A stretch of 64,000 nucleotides of DNA from JBBATK01 sp044224515 (GCA_044224515.1 JBGAKH010000011.1:99700-163699), one strand, 5' to 3'; positions 28,263 to 38,207 are shown, counted from the stretch's first letter. The notes: a model not told the origin generated them from the sequence alone. Made by a program: numbers and translations.

Positions 28263-28322
28263 GGCGATATTGTCACACTTTTTCTACCATTGAGTTTGCC
28301 GTCTGCTACGATTTTTCGTTAT

Positions 28323-28342
28323 GCGGCGGGCAAGCCCGCCGC
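28323..28342. other. GC-rich hairpin between convergent genes
   Basis: GCGGCGGGC (28323-28331) pairs perfectly with GCCCGCCGC (28334-28342). T- or A-rich tracts flank it (ATTTTTC before, GAAAAAAA after), but none is directly downstream of the stem as a T run on either strand, so terminator function is uncertain. No gene between 28263 and 28551. Confidence 0.5.
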
Positions 28343-28551
28343 TTGAAAAAAATATTCTAAGCTCAGTGTAGCACACCGTGGCACCGAAGGAGCTGTCAAA
28401 GAAACAGGGTCGTATCAACAGGACCGGCAGTGTAACAAACCGGTCGACTTCATCCCTTCGTTTTTCGAGACAGTCTTGGCTCCCAAAGTTGTTTCTAAGG
28501 GTCAGCAAACAACACACCTCTCTCGAGACGTAGATGCTTAGAGTCTTGTTC

Positions 28552-29508
28552 TCAGGCGCGAGTATTCGGAAGGTCGGGAGCTGGAGTCCGGCGACGAGCT
28601 TGAACTTGTTCGTAGCTGTATTCTGCGACTTCAGCGGAGATCAGCACAATGAGGGCTGAGTAGTAAATCCACAGAGCGGATGCGACTAAGACGGAAAACG
28701 TGCCGTAGAAACGTCCCAACGACGCAATGTGATTGATATAATACGTAAAAGCAAAGCGCGCGGATTCCCACAGCACCATACTGGTAGTGCTAGCACTAAT
28801 GATGATAAACAGGGGCTGCGGTTTATTCGGTACGAAGCGAAGGAGAACCGTGAAGTATAGGAAGGCTGTCAATGCTGAGATCGTGAAACTGAAGATGCTT
28901 CCGAGCTGCCACGAGGCCAGCCACGGACTTATCTCCACAACCTTCGAACTCAGCAGTGAGATCATGGGAGTGAGAATAGTTGAGACGAGGATAAGTAACA
29001 CAACGACGATTGTGAAAAACACATCCTTCACCTTATACCACAAAAAGAACTTTGGAGTGGGGATACTGAATATGGCATTAAACGCTGTTCGTAGACTGGA
29101 GAAGAGCGCAGACGAAGTCCAAATCAAAACCGCAATACCCACGTAGCCCGCAGTGCTGCTACCGGATTGAACGGTGCGGATCTCCTGGATAATTGATTCG
29201 ACGAATTCAGCTGTACTTCCTGTTGAGGGCAAGCTATCGAATAGTGTGTGTTGGACGCTTTGAATGACAGCATCCAGATTCACGACGCTACTTGCAACAT
29301 AAATGGCAACAAGGAGCAGCGGGAGTAGACACATCAACACGTTGAACGATAGACCTGCGGCTAACAAATAGACGTGAAGCTCATCCAGTCGAGCGCCAAC
29401 CGCCATGAGGTGTGCCCATAGGCCCTCGTTCTTTGTGGGTTGGTTTTTCTGATCACCTCGTGTTCGACGAGCTGAGCTTGAAACTACGGTGCGTTTTCTC
29501 ATGACCAC
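28552..29508 (-). CDS. YihY/virulence factor BrkB family membrane protein
   Basis: Protein of 318 residues with a basic, disordered N-terminus (about 1-30) and six predicted membrane helices. Family features: LAAGLSFNVLMCLLPLLLVAIYVASS in the first helix, TSSALFSSLRTAFNAIF before helix 3, and SLGRFYGTFSVLVASALWIYYSALIVLISAEVAEYSYE at the end. Members were once called RNase BN; they are membrane proteins of uncertain transport function. ATG at 29508 or the third-codon ATG at 29502 may start it. Convergent with the exonuclease gene, divergent from the glycosyltransferase. Confidence 0.9.
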   Translation of the reverse strand: MVMRKRTVVSSSARRTRGDQKNQPTKNEGLWAHLMAVGARLDELHVYLLAAGLSFNVLMCLLPLLLVAIYVASSVVNLDAVIQSVQHTLFDSLPSTGSTAEFVESIIQEIRTVQSGSSTAGYVGIAVLIWTSSALFSSLRTAFNAIFSIPTPKFFLWYKVKDVFFTIVVVLLILVSTILTPMISLLSSKVVEISPWLASWQLGSIFSFTISALTAFLYFTVLLRFVPNKPQPLFIIISASTTSMVLWESARFAFTYYINHIASLGRFYGTFSVLVASALWIYYSALIVLISAEVAEYSYEQVQARRRTPAPDLPNTRA

Positions 29509-29551
29509 GGATTAGTGCTATGTTGCAAAATATCATGTTGAGCGAGGAAGG

Positions 29552-30676
29552 GTGTATAAAAAGATTTTGATTTTATCGGCTTCGTCCGGTGCCGGACATG
29601 TCCGTGCTGCGGATGCCCTAGTAAAAGCATTCCGGGCAAGTGCCAAGGTGCAAGAGATTGTGCACCTGGATACCTTGGAGTATACCTCTAAGGCAGTGCG
29701 CACATTATACACTAAAGCATACTTCGAAATGGCGAAGTCTGCTCCGGATGTGTTAGGCTGGATGTATGGTTTGCTGGACAAGCCCCTGAGAAACGAAAAA
29801 AAGATGCGCGCGCTGGAACGACTTAATGTGTCGCTTTTTATGCGCGTGCTGCGTCGCATCCAACCGGATTTAGTCGTGAGCACGCACTTCTTACCGGCCG
29901 ACATTATCGAAGAACTTCGGAGACGAGAGCACGTGCGATGTCGTTCAGCAGTTGTCATCACGGATTTCGATGCACATGCCATGTGGCTCAACAAAGATGT
30001 AGACCGATATTTCACTGCGTGTCAAGAAGCGAAGGTCTATCTGGAACGTATTGGTATGGACGCCTCGCGTGTTGTGGCGAGCGGCATTCCAATAGATCCT
30101 GTTTTTTCACAGACACGTGATGTAAAACAGACACGTATGGACCTGGGGCTTGACCCGGCCGTACCGATGGTTTTGTTAAGTGCCGGTGGTCTTGGTGTAT
30201 TGAACATGTCTGAGCTTCTGCGATCACTTGTCAGCATTACAAGTCCGGTGCAAATCGTTGCTGTGTGTGGCAAGAACGAACAGTTGAAGAGAGAAGTGGA
30301 AGAGGTGGCGCATGAACTTCACGCGCGGCTCCCTATTCATGCCGTTGGTTTTACAACCCGCATGGACGAGTACATGAGTGCAGCGGACCTCATCGTAACG
30401 AAACCCGGTGGTCTAACCAGCTCAGAAGCACTTGCTAAAGGACTTGCCATGATCGTTGTGCAGCCTATACGAGGACAAGAGGAAAGAAACAGTGACTACC
30501 TCCTTGAAAACGGTGTCGCACTGAAGTGTAACAACCTCGCAACGCTCTCCTACAAAATTGAGCTGTTGCTGGCCGATCCCGATCGACTACAGCGTATGAA
30601 GACGCGAGCTTTGTCTATTGCCAAGCCCTTTGCGGCGCAAACGATTGTAGACAGCGTACTCAGTGACATGCCCTAA
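29552..30676 (+). CDS. MGDG-synthase-like glycosyltransferase (GT28)
   Basis: Membrane-peripheral GT-B glycosyltransferase of 374 residues. The N-terminal domain opens with ILILSASSGAGHVRAADALVKAF, the SxxGxGHxRAA motif of monogalactosyl/diglucosyl-diacylglycerol synthases. Further features: STHFLPADIIEEL, VITDFDAHAMWL, VASGIPIDPVFS, and the nucleotide-sugar site SAGGLGVLNM with the C-terminal TKPGGLTSSEALAKGLAMIVVQPIRGQEERNSDYL. It likely adds sugar to diacylglycerol to make a glycolipid. The start is GTG at 29552, backed by GAGGAAG just upstream; no ATG is close. Lipid head-group identity unknown. Confidence 0.9.
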   Translation: MYKKILILSASSGAGHVRAADALVKAFRASAKVQEIVHLDTLEYTSKAVRTLYTKAYFEMAKSAPDVLGWMYGLLDKPLRNEKKMRALERLNVSLFMRVLRRIQPDLVVSTHFLPADIIEELRRREHVRCRSAVVITDFDAHAMWLNKDVDRYFTACQEAKVYLERIGMDASRVVASGIPIDPVFSQTRDVKQTRMDLGLDPAVPMVLLSAGGLGVLNMSELLRSLVSITSPVQIVAVCGKNEQLKREVEEVAHELHARLPIHAVGFTTRMDEYMSAADLIVTKPGGLTSSEALAKGLAMIVVQPIRGQEERNSDYLLENGVALKCNNLATLSYKIELLLADPDRLQRMKTRALSIAKPFAAQTIVDSVLSDMP

Positions 30677-30908
30677 TACTCGTCCGCCGCTCAGAACCTG
30701 CTGAACAGTCCGCGGCCGAGTTCGCACATAGGTACTGAGTCAGCTAGAAGGTAAACGTGCCCAAAACCTCTCATTCAGCCTAAAAAGGGCACCTTGAGCG
30801 AGCTCAACCCGACAGCGAGACCTCCCATCCGCTTTCCTCTCCCTTTGCAGCCTTTTCTGTCGTATTTTGCAAGGCTATACATCATCTGTCTCACAATACG
30901 ACTTCGGC

Positions 30909-32093
30909 ATGCAGATTGGATCCATCAACGTTGAAAGGGGAGTACTTCTTGCTCCTATGGAAGACGTGACGGATTTAGCCTTCCGCGTGATTTGTCGTCG
31001 TCTGGGTGCAGATATAGTCTATACGGAATTTGTATCGAGCGAAGGACTCATTCGTGATGCCAAGCGCTCTTTACAAAAGCTTGAACTTGCGGAAGAAGAG
31101 CGGCCGGTTGCTATACAGATTTTCGGCGGCATCACCGAACATATGGTGGAAGCGGCGCGTATTGCCGAGCAGTCCAAACCTGATTTCATTGATATCAATT
31201 TTGGTTGTTGGGTGAAGAACGTTGTTGCTCGAAATGCCGGAGCGGGAATGTTACGGCAGCCGGAGAAGATGGCCGAGATGACTCGGGCCATAGTGGATGC
31301 AGTGAAGTTGCCGGTTAGTGTCAAAACGCGTTTGGGTTGGGATCAGAAGTCCATCGTTATTCTTGATGTCGCAAGAATGATTCAGGATGCCGGCGCCGCG
31401 GCGTTGACGGTACATTGTCGCACACGTGACATGGGACACAACGGTTCGGCGGATTGGTCGTGGATTCCGAAAATCAAACAGGTAGTTGACATCCCGGTCA
31501 TTCTCAACGGAGATGTACAAACGGCAGATGATGCCGAGCGTGCATTTCGGGAGACCGGTTGCGATGCCGTTATGATTGGTCGAGCAGCCATTGCGAATCC
31601 CTTCATTTTCCGTGAGTGTCGTCATCTCTTGGATAGCGGGCAACACGCTGCTCCTGCCACGGTAGCCGAACGTATAGAACTTTGTTTAGAGCACTTACAT
31701 GTGAGCATTGCTCGCAGCGGGAACGAACGTCGTTCCTGTACTGAATTTCGAAAATTTTATTCCGGGTATCTCAAAGGACTCTACATGGCGTCGACCGTGC
31801 GCCGCGATTTGGTGCACACTGAAAGCTATTCCCAAGTGGAAGATCGCCTACTCCGCTATGTAGAATTCCTCGATCAGTATGCTGCAGACGCGCCGTTGCG
31901 CGTTTTTGTCGGCGCTTCTGACTCTGACACCTCGCTTGACTCACTGTCGGGAGACAAGCACGTTACGGTGCAGACGATGGTAGACGATTGCTGCGTTGAC
32001 GACTACAGTGTTCGCGCGTGTGCATCCGATGACGCAGAACTGAACGAGGGATCCACCACCAAAGAAGTCTCGGAGAATTATCACGCTGCATAA
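30909..32093 (+). CDS. dusB: tRNA-dihydrouridine synthase (DusB-type)
   Basis: FMN-dependent enzyme reducing uridines in the tRNA D-loop. Seen: VLLAPMEDVTDLAFR at the start of the TIM barrel, the substrate-entry segment VYTEFVSSEGLI, catalytic Cys C100 in DINFGCWVKNV, KTRLGWD, VHCRTRDMGHNGSADW, PVILNGDVQTADDAERAF and DAVMIGRAAIANPFIF. The Pro of the usual GCPVKKV motif is Trp (W101). The C-terminus extends by about 50 acidic, low-complexity residues beyond the helical domain. The ATG at 30909 fits the family start; 14 more codons upstream lead to TTG. Upstream of tilS by 83 bp, same strand. Confidence 0.95.
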   Translation: MQIGSINVERGVLLAPMEDVTDLAFRVICRRLGADIVYTEFVSSEGLIRDAKRSLQKLELAEEERPVAIQIFGGITEHMVEAARIAEQSKPDFIDINFGCWVKNVVARNAGAGMLRQPEKMAEMTRAIVDAVKLPVSVKTRLGWDQKSIVILDVARMIQDAGAAALTVHCRTRDMGHNGSADWSWIPKIKQVVDIPVILNGDVQTADDAERAFRETGCDAVMIGRAAIANPFIFRECRHLLDSGQHAAPATVAERIELCLEHLHVSIARSGNERRSCTEFRKFYSGYLKGLYMASTVRRDLVHTESYSQVEDRLLRYVEFLDQYAADAPLRVFVGASDSDTSLDSLSGDKHVTVQTMVDDCCVDDYSVRACASDDAELNEGSTTKEVSENYHAA

Positions 32094-32176
32094 AGGATGC
32101 AGCTTGCTCTGATCATCGCGATCCGGTCAGCCATGACCGTTTATCGTTCGTTGGCAGAGCAGGAACTTGCCACGAC

Positions 32177-35100
32177 ATGACAAATGAAGAACAACGCTCC
32201 AATTCTGCCGTTGAACCGCAGGGGAGCGCCACAAGCCAAGCGCATGGCACCAAAGAACCACGCGCTTCAAAGTCACTCAACGCTGCTGCTTCGGATTCTA
32301 CACGTCGCGCCACGAAAAAGCTGAGTGGCTCATCTGCCGCGAAAAAGAGCGTATCAAAACGTGGAGCCAATACCGGATCCGATGAATCCGCCGCAGCGGT
32401 CAGCGGTGACGCCTCGGCAAAGGCTTCTAAACCCACCAAGAGCTCGAAAGACACAAAGGTCTCGGCGCAAAAAAGTGTAAAATCCTCTCAGGCTGCCGAC
32501 GCAGACCTAGCAACAGCAAAAGGGCCGGCTGAAAAAAGTTCGCGTCAAAAGGCAACGACACCGGCTGACTCCAAAGCCGGCACACAAAAAGGCGCTAGAG
32601 CAGCGGGGAAAAACGCCGATGCAAAAGGTGTACGCTCACTCAAAGACAGGAGCGATCTTTCTACGAGCACCGGGGTAGATTCAAGAAGCATGAATTCCGG
32701 CTCGCAAAAAGCCAATACCACAAGTGCTCCCAATTCCTCCGATGCCAAGGATTCCAAGCCGAATGCCAAGTCAAACGCTAAAGCAAACCAAAAGGCTAGC
32801 ACAAAGAAAAACTCCAAGTCTGATCCGAAGTCAGACATCGCGTCTTCATCAGCAAGTGCCGTCGAAATCCGACCTGAACAAAAGAAGCAGGGCGCAAGAA
32901 CTAACGATACAAAATCAGCTCAAAAAAGTGCTGCCACAACGGACGCGGGATCCACACCTTCACTGGAAGAAGTCTCCGCATTTATTTCCTCACTGAAGAG
33001 TGCGAAAACCGATCAACGACGACGCGATGTCGGAGATGAGGGCGATGCTTCTTCTTCAACCTCGCGCGCAGCATCCGGATCTTTACGTTCTGCGGCTGAG
33101 GATATACAAGGTCGTTCACCTGTCGCACAGAAAGCCGGTCGCGCGCACGATACCCATGCTAAGCATGGTGTTGCAGAGAGCGCTAAGTCGAAGGATACTT
33201 CGGATGACGCCAAGCAGCCTAACCGACCTAACCAAGCCAATCGCCACGATCAACGTGTTCAGGGTGATCGACATGATCGTCGTGATAGAGACAATCAACG
33301 TGATCAACACACCAAGCAGGATAATTCTGACTCGCGCGACCAGCGTCAGCAACCACCGGCGGACACAGGCAGTGACTCCGGCTCGCATGCCATTCCTGAG
33401 TTTGGCGCAGATGGTCAACCTATTAGTCGCCGCGAAAAACGGCGTCTGGAGTGGCTAGAGAAACGTCGCCAATGGCGCGACCAAAAGAAGAATGAACGAA
33501 TTCAGCGTCGCTTAGATCGTGAAGCTGCAGGATTACCGGACGAAGGCAGTGACTCTACCGATGCAGAGAGTGCACAGGCACTTGATCAGAACAACGCACC
33601 TAGGCAGGGACGTGACCAGCGATCCGCTGAGCAGCAACGGGCCGCTGAGGGACAACGCCAATCGAACCAGCGACAGCAAGGACCGCAAGAGCGCTGGTCA
33701 GACCGAAAGCATGAGCGAGCCATCGATGCGCGTGACGTGCATGCTCAGGACGATCACAACGAAACGTTGGATTTCGGGAATGTTGAATCCGATGAAGCTG
33801 TTCAAAAGCAGAGCTCAAACTCGCGTGGTGGACGTTCAGGTCAAGACAATCGCGGGAAAAACAAGAACAATCGAGATCGGCGCAGTGGACCGGCTCATAC
33901 GAATGATCGTGCAACGACGGATAACGAAGAATATGCCTCTCATTCCGACAGAGATTTTGCTAACTCTGAAGGAGATACTCCAGCGAACGCTGAGAGCGAG
34001 CGACGCGCGTCGTCTTCCAAGCGTTCCAAAAATGCTTCACGAGATAAGCACGGACGACACGATGCGCAGTCTCGCGAGACACATGATTTCGACGACAGCA
34101 ATGCTGATTTTGATGTCGCAGAAGGACGTGATTCCGGAGCTCCTCTCGAGAAGTCTTCTTCATCAAAACACGCAAAGAATGAGAAGCGTGACAAGCACGA
34201 GAAGCACGACAAACACAAGAAGGGTTCACGTCAGCGCGATAATGAACAACGAGCTGATGATGCACCGCCTCCTTTAGCGCAAGAACGCCGAAGCTTGCCT
34301 CCGCCGAAACATTATTTTGTCTACAAAGACCCTACGCTCAAACCGGACATCAGCGATGATGTTGCAAGAATTGTGGAACGGGTCGAGAACTTTCTCATCA
34401 ACGAGCTCCTGGTTTTGGACGGGGAGTCGATTCTCATTGGTGTCAGCGGTGGAGTAGACTCCATAGTCTTGCTTGACATCCTCCATATTCTGTCGTTCGA
34501 GCATGCATACACTCTCAGTATTGCCCATGTGAACCACGGATTGCGTGGTGAGGATTCAAAGCGCGATGAGAAATTCGTCAAGACATTGGCTGCTCGCTAC
34601 GACGTCAACTGTCACAGTACCCAAGTAAAAGTTGGAGAGTTCGCCAAGAAGCATTCGCTATCGGAGGAAACTGCAGCCCGTGAATTGCGATACAAGTTCT
34701 TCCGCCAGACGGTGAGTACAATTCGCGCGCAATTCTGTGCGACTGCTCATACGGCGGATGACTCAGCGGAGACGCTCTTGATGAATCTCTTCCGTGGGAC
34801 CGGATTGACAGGACTCGCCAGCATTCCGCCACGTCGAGCACTTGTGAAGAAAACGCAATTGATACGTCCACTCCTCTGCCTCTCCAAAAATGATATTCTC
34901 GAATACGCACGTTTGAGAGAACTGGAGTGGCACGAGGACGAGACCAATACTCTCACAAAGTATACGCGTAACAAGGTTCGACATGATTTGCTGCCAAAGT
35001 TGAAAGACGAGTACAATCCAAAAATTGTCGAGTCACTCAATCGTACGGCAACCTTGCTTCGTCGCGCCGACGGCTTCATTGATTCCTTGATACACAGTAC

Positions 35101-35746
35101 CTACCAGTCGGTTGTAAACGAGAAGGATGACTCATGTACCATCGATGTCTATAAGCTTGAGGCTTTGCATAGCTTTTTGCAAGGAGAGATTATTGAGAGG
35201 GCTATCTCTGCCCTAACATTTGGTCGTACTGTCTCCTTTGCTGCGATTGACCGTATTACAAAACTTCTTGAGGCTGAATCCGGTGCGCGCGAGAATGTGG
35301 TGAACAATGTTATCGCCATTCGTAATCGCGACGAAATCGTGCTCATGTATGAGCAACATTTACAAGAAGTGTTTCTCTCGGTCTTCAAACTTGGAACCTA
35401 TGCTATCGGAAAGTACAGTCTTGAGCTTGAGGAGTGTCACAGAAATGATGTGCGCATCGGACAGGACAAAATGGTAGAGTACTTCGACTATGACAAGTTG
35501 CCGTATCGATTGACCTTGCGCACCTGGCATGCGGGCGACAGCTTCCATCCGATAGGCTTCAACGGACATATGAAAGTAGCAGATGTTTTGACGAACGAAA
35601 AAGTTGAACATAGCGAACGTGCCAATCGACTTGTGCTCGCAACGGCAACAGATATCGTGTGGCTTTGTGGCTTGCGTATGAGTGATGATTTTAAGATTGA
35701 CAATGAAACAAGACGCATTGTACGCGCCAGTTTCAAAATAGACTAA
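32177..35746 (+). CDS. tilS: tRNA(Ile)-lysidine synthetase with giant disordered N-terminus
   Basis: Continuous 1,189-codon frame. From about residue 725 it is a normal TilS: the PP-loop ATPase motif SGGVDS at 757-762, AHVNHGLRGEDSKRDE, SEETAARELRYKF, ATAHTADDSAETLLMNLFRGTGLTGLASI, ARxxLRW-like LRELEWHEDETN, and the C-terminal TilS_C domain (RTWHAGDSFHPIGFNGHMKVADVL). It converts C34 of tRNA-Ile(CAU) to lysidine. The first about 730 residues are low-complexity: Ser/Lys/Ala-rich (about 1-340), Asp/Arg/Gln/His-rich (about 345-410), a basic helix (about 416-450; RREKRRLEWLEKRRQWRDQKK) and more charged tracts to about 720. Typical TilS has its SGG motif within the first 30 residues. A GTG in frame just before the catalytic domain could allow an internal start but lacks a ribosome-binding site. 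Followed by hpt. Confidence 0.93.
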   Translation: MTNEEQRSNSAVEPQGSATSQAHGTKEPRASKSLNAAASDSTRRATKKLSGSSAAKKSVSKRGANTGSDESAAAVSGDASAKASKPTKSSKDTKVSAQKSVKSSQAADADLATAKGPAEKSSRQKATTPADSKAGTQKGARAAGKNADAKGVRSLKDRSDLSTSTGVDSRSMNSGSQKANTTSAPNSSDAKDSKPNAKSNAKANQKASTKKNSKSDPKSDIASSSASAVEIRPEQKKQGARTNDTKSAQKSAATTDAGSTPSLEEVSAFISSLKSAKTDQRRRDVGDEGDASSSTSRAASGSLRSAAEDIQGRSPVAQKAGRAHDTHAKHGVAESAKSKDTSDDAKQPNRPNQANRHDQRVQGDRHDRRDRDNQRDQHTKQDNSDSRDQRQQPPADTGSDSGSHAIPEFGADGQPISRREKRRLEWLEKRRQWRDQKKNERIQRRLDREAAGLPDEGSDSTDAESAQALDQNNAPRQGRDQRSAEQQRAAEGQRQSNQRQQGPQERWSDRKHERAIDARDVHAQDDHNETLDFGNVESDEAVQKQSSNSRGGRSGQDNRGKNKNNRDRRSGPAHTNDRATTDNEEYASHSDRDFANSEGDTPANAESERRASSSKRSKNASRDKHGRHDAQSRETHDFDDSNADFDVAEGRDSGAPLEKSSSSKHAKNEKRDKHEKHDKHKKGSRQRDNEQRADDAPPPLAQERRSLPPPKHYFVYKDPTLKPDISDDVARIVERVENFLINELLVLDGESILIGVSGGVDSIVLLDILHILSFEHAYTLSIAHVNHGLRGEDSKRDEKFVKTLAARYDVNCHSTQVKVGEFAKKHSLSEETAARELRYKFFRQTVSTIRAQFCATAHTADDSAETLLMNLFRGTGLTGLASIPPRRALVKKTQLIRPLLCLSKNDILEYARLRELEWHEDETNTLTKYTRNKVRHDLLPKLKDEYNPKIVESLNRTATLLRRADGFIDSLIHSTYQSVVNEKDDSCTIDVYKLEALHSFLQGEIIERAISALTFGRTVSFAAIDRITKLLEAESGARENVVNNVIAIRNRDEIVLMYEQHLQEVFLSVFKLGTYAIGKYSLELEECHRNDVRIGQDKMVEYFDYDKLPYRLTLRTWHAGDSFHPIGFNGHMKVADVLTNEKVEHSERANRLVLATATDIVWLCGLRMSDDFKIDNETRRIVRASFKID

Positions 35747-35866
35747 GCAGACATCATAACACGGTTGCTGTTACGTTCATGGTCCGATTGCGTTTCACGA
35801 CAAAGCACGTGGACGTGAGCAGAAGCATAGAGCGTTGTCTTTTGCAACACGAAGCTTGAGCATCGT

Positions 35867-36424
35867 ATGAGCGGAGATATGAGAACTTACACAATAGGAG
35901 ACAAGACGTTTCGCGAGTTGATTTCTGAAGAGCAGATCTCTTTGGCGGTTAATCGCGAGGCTGCACGCATTGCTCGGGACTATGCGGATTTAGATCCGGT
36001 GTATGTTGTTGTGCTCAAAGGCGCTATGTTCTTTGCTGCCGATCTCATACGCGCCGTAGGACTTCCCGGGAGTGTGGAAGTGTTGAGCGCAAAGAGTTAT
36101 GGACATGCCATGGAGTCTTCCGGTACTGTTCGTCTATCACAACTTTCTGAGTCTTTGACTCAGCGACATGTTATCGTTGTCGAAGATATTGTTGACAGTG
36201 GATTAACTCTTTCTACAATCCTAAAAAGTATACAACAGGAGCAGCCCGCATCCGTCAGCATAGCGGCTTTGCTCTCGAAACCAAGTATGCACACTGTTGA
36301 ACTTGATGTGCGATACTGCTGTTTTGAGAGCGGTCCGGCTTTTCTGGTCGGATATGGACTAGATTTTGCGGAACATGGACGGGAACTGCGCTCGATCTAC
36401 GAGCTCGTTCCTGAAACAGTCTAA
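35867..36424 (+). CDS. hpt: Hypoxanthine phosphoribosyltransferase
   Basis: Purine-salvage enzyme of 185 residues making IMP or GMP from hypoxanthine or guanine and PRPP. Seen: YVVVLKGAMFFAADLIRAV (the LKG dipeptide loop), KSYGHAMESSGTVRL (flexible loop), the PRPP-binding VIVVEDIVDSGLTL and the purine-contacting FLVGYGLDFAEHGRELRSIYEL. It follows tilS by 120 bp, the same tilS-hpt order as in many bacteria. ATG at 35867; a second ATG at 35879 is possible. Confidence 0.96.
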   Translation: MSGDMRTYTIGDKTFRELISEEQISLAVNREAARIARDYADLDPVYVVVLKGAMFFAADLIRAVGLPGSVEVLSAKSYGHAMESSGTVRLSQLSESLTQRHVIVVEDIVDSGLTLSTILKSIQQEQPASVSIAALLSKPSMHTVELDVRYCCFESGPAFLVGYGLDFAEHGRELRSIYELVPETV

Positions 36425-36609
36425 GGTCGCCACCATAGGTAGGTAGGCTTTTTGACACAACCGGACAGATTCTGAGCGAGTCGCTGAGTGCGAAGCTCAG
36501 GATGCAGAGTACGATGTAAGCCGGAACAAGTAGTGCCGAGTAATTGTGAGAGTAGCTAAGGCTGATCCTCGCATACTCAATAAACATAACGACAGGATTC
36601 GATTGATTT

Positions 36610-37698
36610 ATGAAGGCAGTAGCTCTCATCATGGCGGGTGGTAGTGGAGCGCAGTTATATCCACGAAGCACAGAACAGCATCCCAAGCAGCTGATACACC
36701 TGCTTGGTGAGGGAACGATGATTCAAAACACCGTTGCCCGTCTGCTGCCCTTGTTCGATCCGAAAAACATTTACGTGGTTACCACTGACCACTTGGCATC
36801 GTTGGTCAAGGACCAGTTGCCACTGATTCCTGCCCATAACATTATCATGGAACCATTCCGACGTAACACGGCAGCTTCGCTCGAGCTAGCTAACATCGTG
36901 TTGCGTCGCGAACTTGAAGACGATGATGTGATCGTTGCTTTGCCGTCTGACCACGTCGTACACAATGTTGGTGAGTTTCATATCAGTATTGAAACTGCCA
37001 TCAAAGCTGCCAGCGAGATGAAGGGCATCGTGACAATAGGTCTTGAACCGACACGTCCTGAGACCGGATTTGGGTATTTGCAAATCAGCGAGGGCGTCGT
37101 TCCACTGAGTGATTCTTCACGAACGACCTTACGGAACGTGGGTGTCTTTGCCGAAAAGCCTGATGCCGATACAGCTAATCGATTTCTGGATGCCGGTGAT
37201 TTCTTATGGAACTCCGGAATCTTCGTGTATACCGCTGAAACCTTCGACCAAGAGTTTCGTCGCTACCTCCCTGAGTACGCCGCTCTCTTCGAAGCATTGA
37301 AAGGCACTCTTTCCATTGACGCGTACAACGAGATTCTGCAGAACACGTACAAGCAGATACGTCCGATATCCATGGACTACGGAATTATGGAGAAGTCGCA
37401 GCGAGTGTATTGCGTGATGGCCAGTTTTGAGTGGAGCGACGTAGGCACGTGGGACGAAGTGTATCGCTTGTCGAAAAGGGATTCTCGTAAGAACGTTCTC
37501 GAAGGTGACGTCTTTACAGTGCGGACCAAAGGCTGTCTTGTATCCTCGTATGGTAAAGTTATTGGTCTCGTCGGGGTCGAAGACCTTGTCGTGGTTGACT
37601 CCGATAACATGCTCCTCATCTGTAAACGCAGCGACACACATTCCGTCACTGAGCTGGTCGATATGCTTCGTCGAAAGCAAGTCAATAAGCTCATCTAG
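36610..37698 (+). CDS. Mannose-1-phosphate guanylyltransferase-like protein
   Basis: Nucleotidyltransferase of 362 residues; ManC-type enzymes make GDP-mannose from mannose-1-phosphate and GTP. Seen: MEPFRRNTAASLELANIVL, VIVALPSDHVVHN, RPETGFGYLQI, GVFAEKPDADTA, FLWNSGIFVYTAETF and SMDYGIMEKS. The N-terminal pyrophosphorylase signature, normally GGSGTRLWPLSR, is GGSGAQLYPRST: the conserved Arg is Gln at position 15 and the flanking residues also differ. The length fits stand-alone family members without an isomerase domain. Activity is therefore uncertain. It stands alone; no other nucleotide-sugar gene is beside it. Confidence 0.88.
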   Translation: MKAVALIMAGGSGAQLYPRSTEQHPKQLIHLLGEGTMIQNTVARLLPLFDPKNIYVVTTDHLASLVKDQLPLIPAHNIIMEPFRRNTAASLELANIVLRRELEDDDVIVALPSDHVVHNVGEFHISIETAIKAASEMKGIVTIGLEPTRPETGFGYLQISEGVVPLSDSSRTTLRNVGVFAEKPDADTANRFLDAGDFLWNSGIFVYTAETFDQEFRRYLPEYAALFEALKGTLSIDAYNEILQNTYKQIRPISMDYGIMEKSQRVYCVMASFEWSDVGTWDEVYRLSKRDSRKNVLEGDVFTVRTKGCLVSSYGKVIGLVGVEDLVVVDSDNMLLICKRSDTHSVTELVDMLRRKQVNKLI

Positions 37699-38207
37699 TT
37701 GAGCTACGAGAAACAAAAACTCGATACCCTGCTCGTACTGACCACCGAGCTCCATACTTCGAGCGGTCAACACACTTCACTATGTGTCTGGTATTAACGG
37801 TGCACCTACCGGTCAGATCTCGGTGTGATTGCACAGTCTGCTTTCGGTCCGATTCCATTCATTGAGTGCAATACCGGAGCTTTTTACACCGGCACAAGCA
37901 CCTAAGGGAAGTACAGTACAGCATGCAGTTCGCATAGGACTTGGCGTAGAGAGACACTGTTTATCGGCAACTATTGACACAGAAGCACGCGTTTGCTGCT
38001 CGCGCCTGCGAAGTGTTCTGAAGCGATGCGTATCGTGGGGGAACTGAGGGTACGCGTAGCGGCTAGAAGACGAAAGTATCTATAAACCCCACGCTGCTGT
38101 TGTGAGCTCAGTACGATACAGCAAAGTTTTTGACGTCGTCAAGAGATCGGAGCTGCTCCGACGATCGGATGCAAGGCAAGATCCGGATGACCAATAATCA
38201 ACGCTCT
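37699..38207. other. 509-bp intergenic region
   Basis: Between convergent genes. No supported gene, tRNA or terminator-quality hairpin seen. A 72-codon plus-strand frame at 37829-38047 has no recognisable content. Confidence 0.4.

Noticed and set aside
33519..34277. 252-codon plus-strand frame inside tilS
   Set aside because: A frame-shifted shadow of the low-complexity N-terminal part of tilS.
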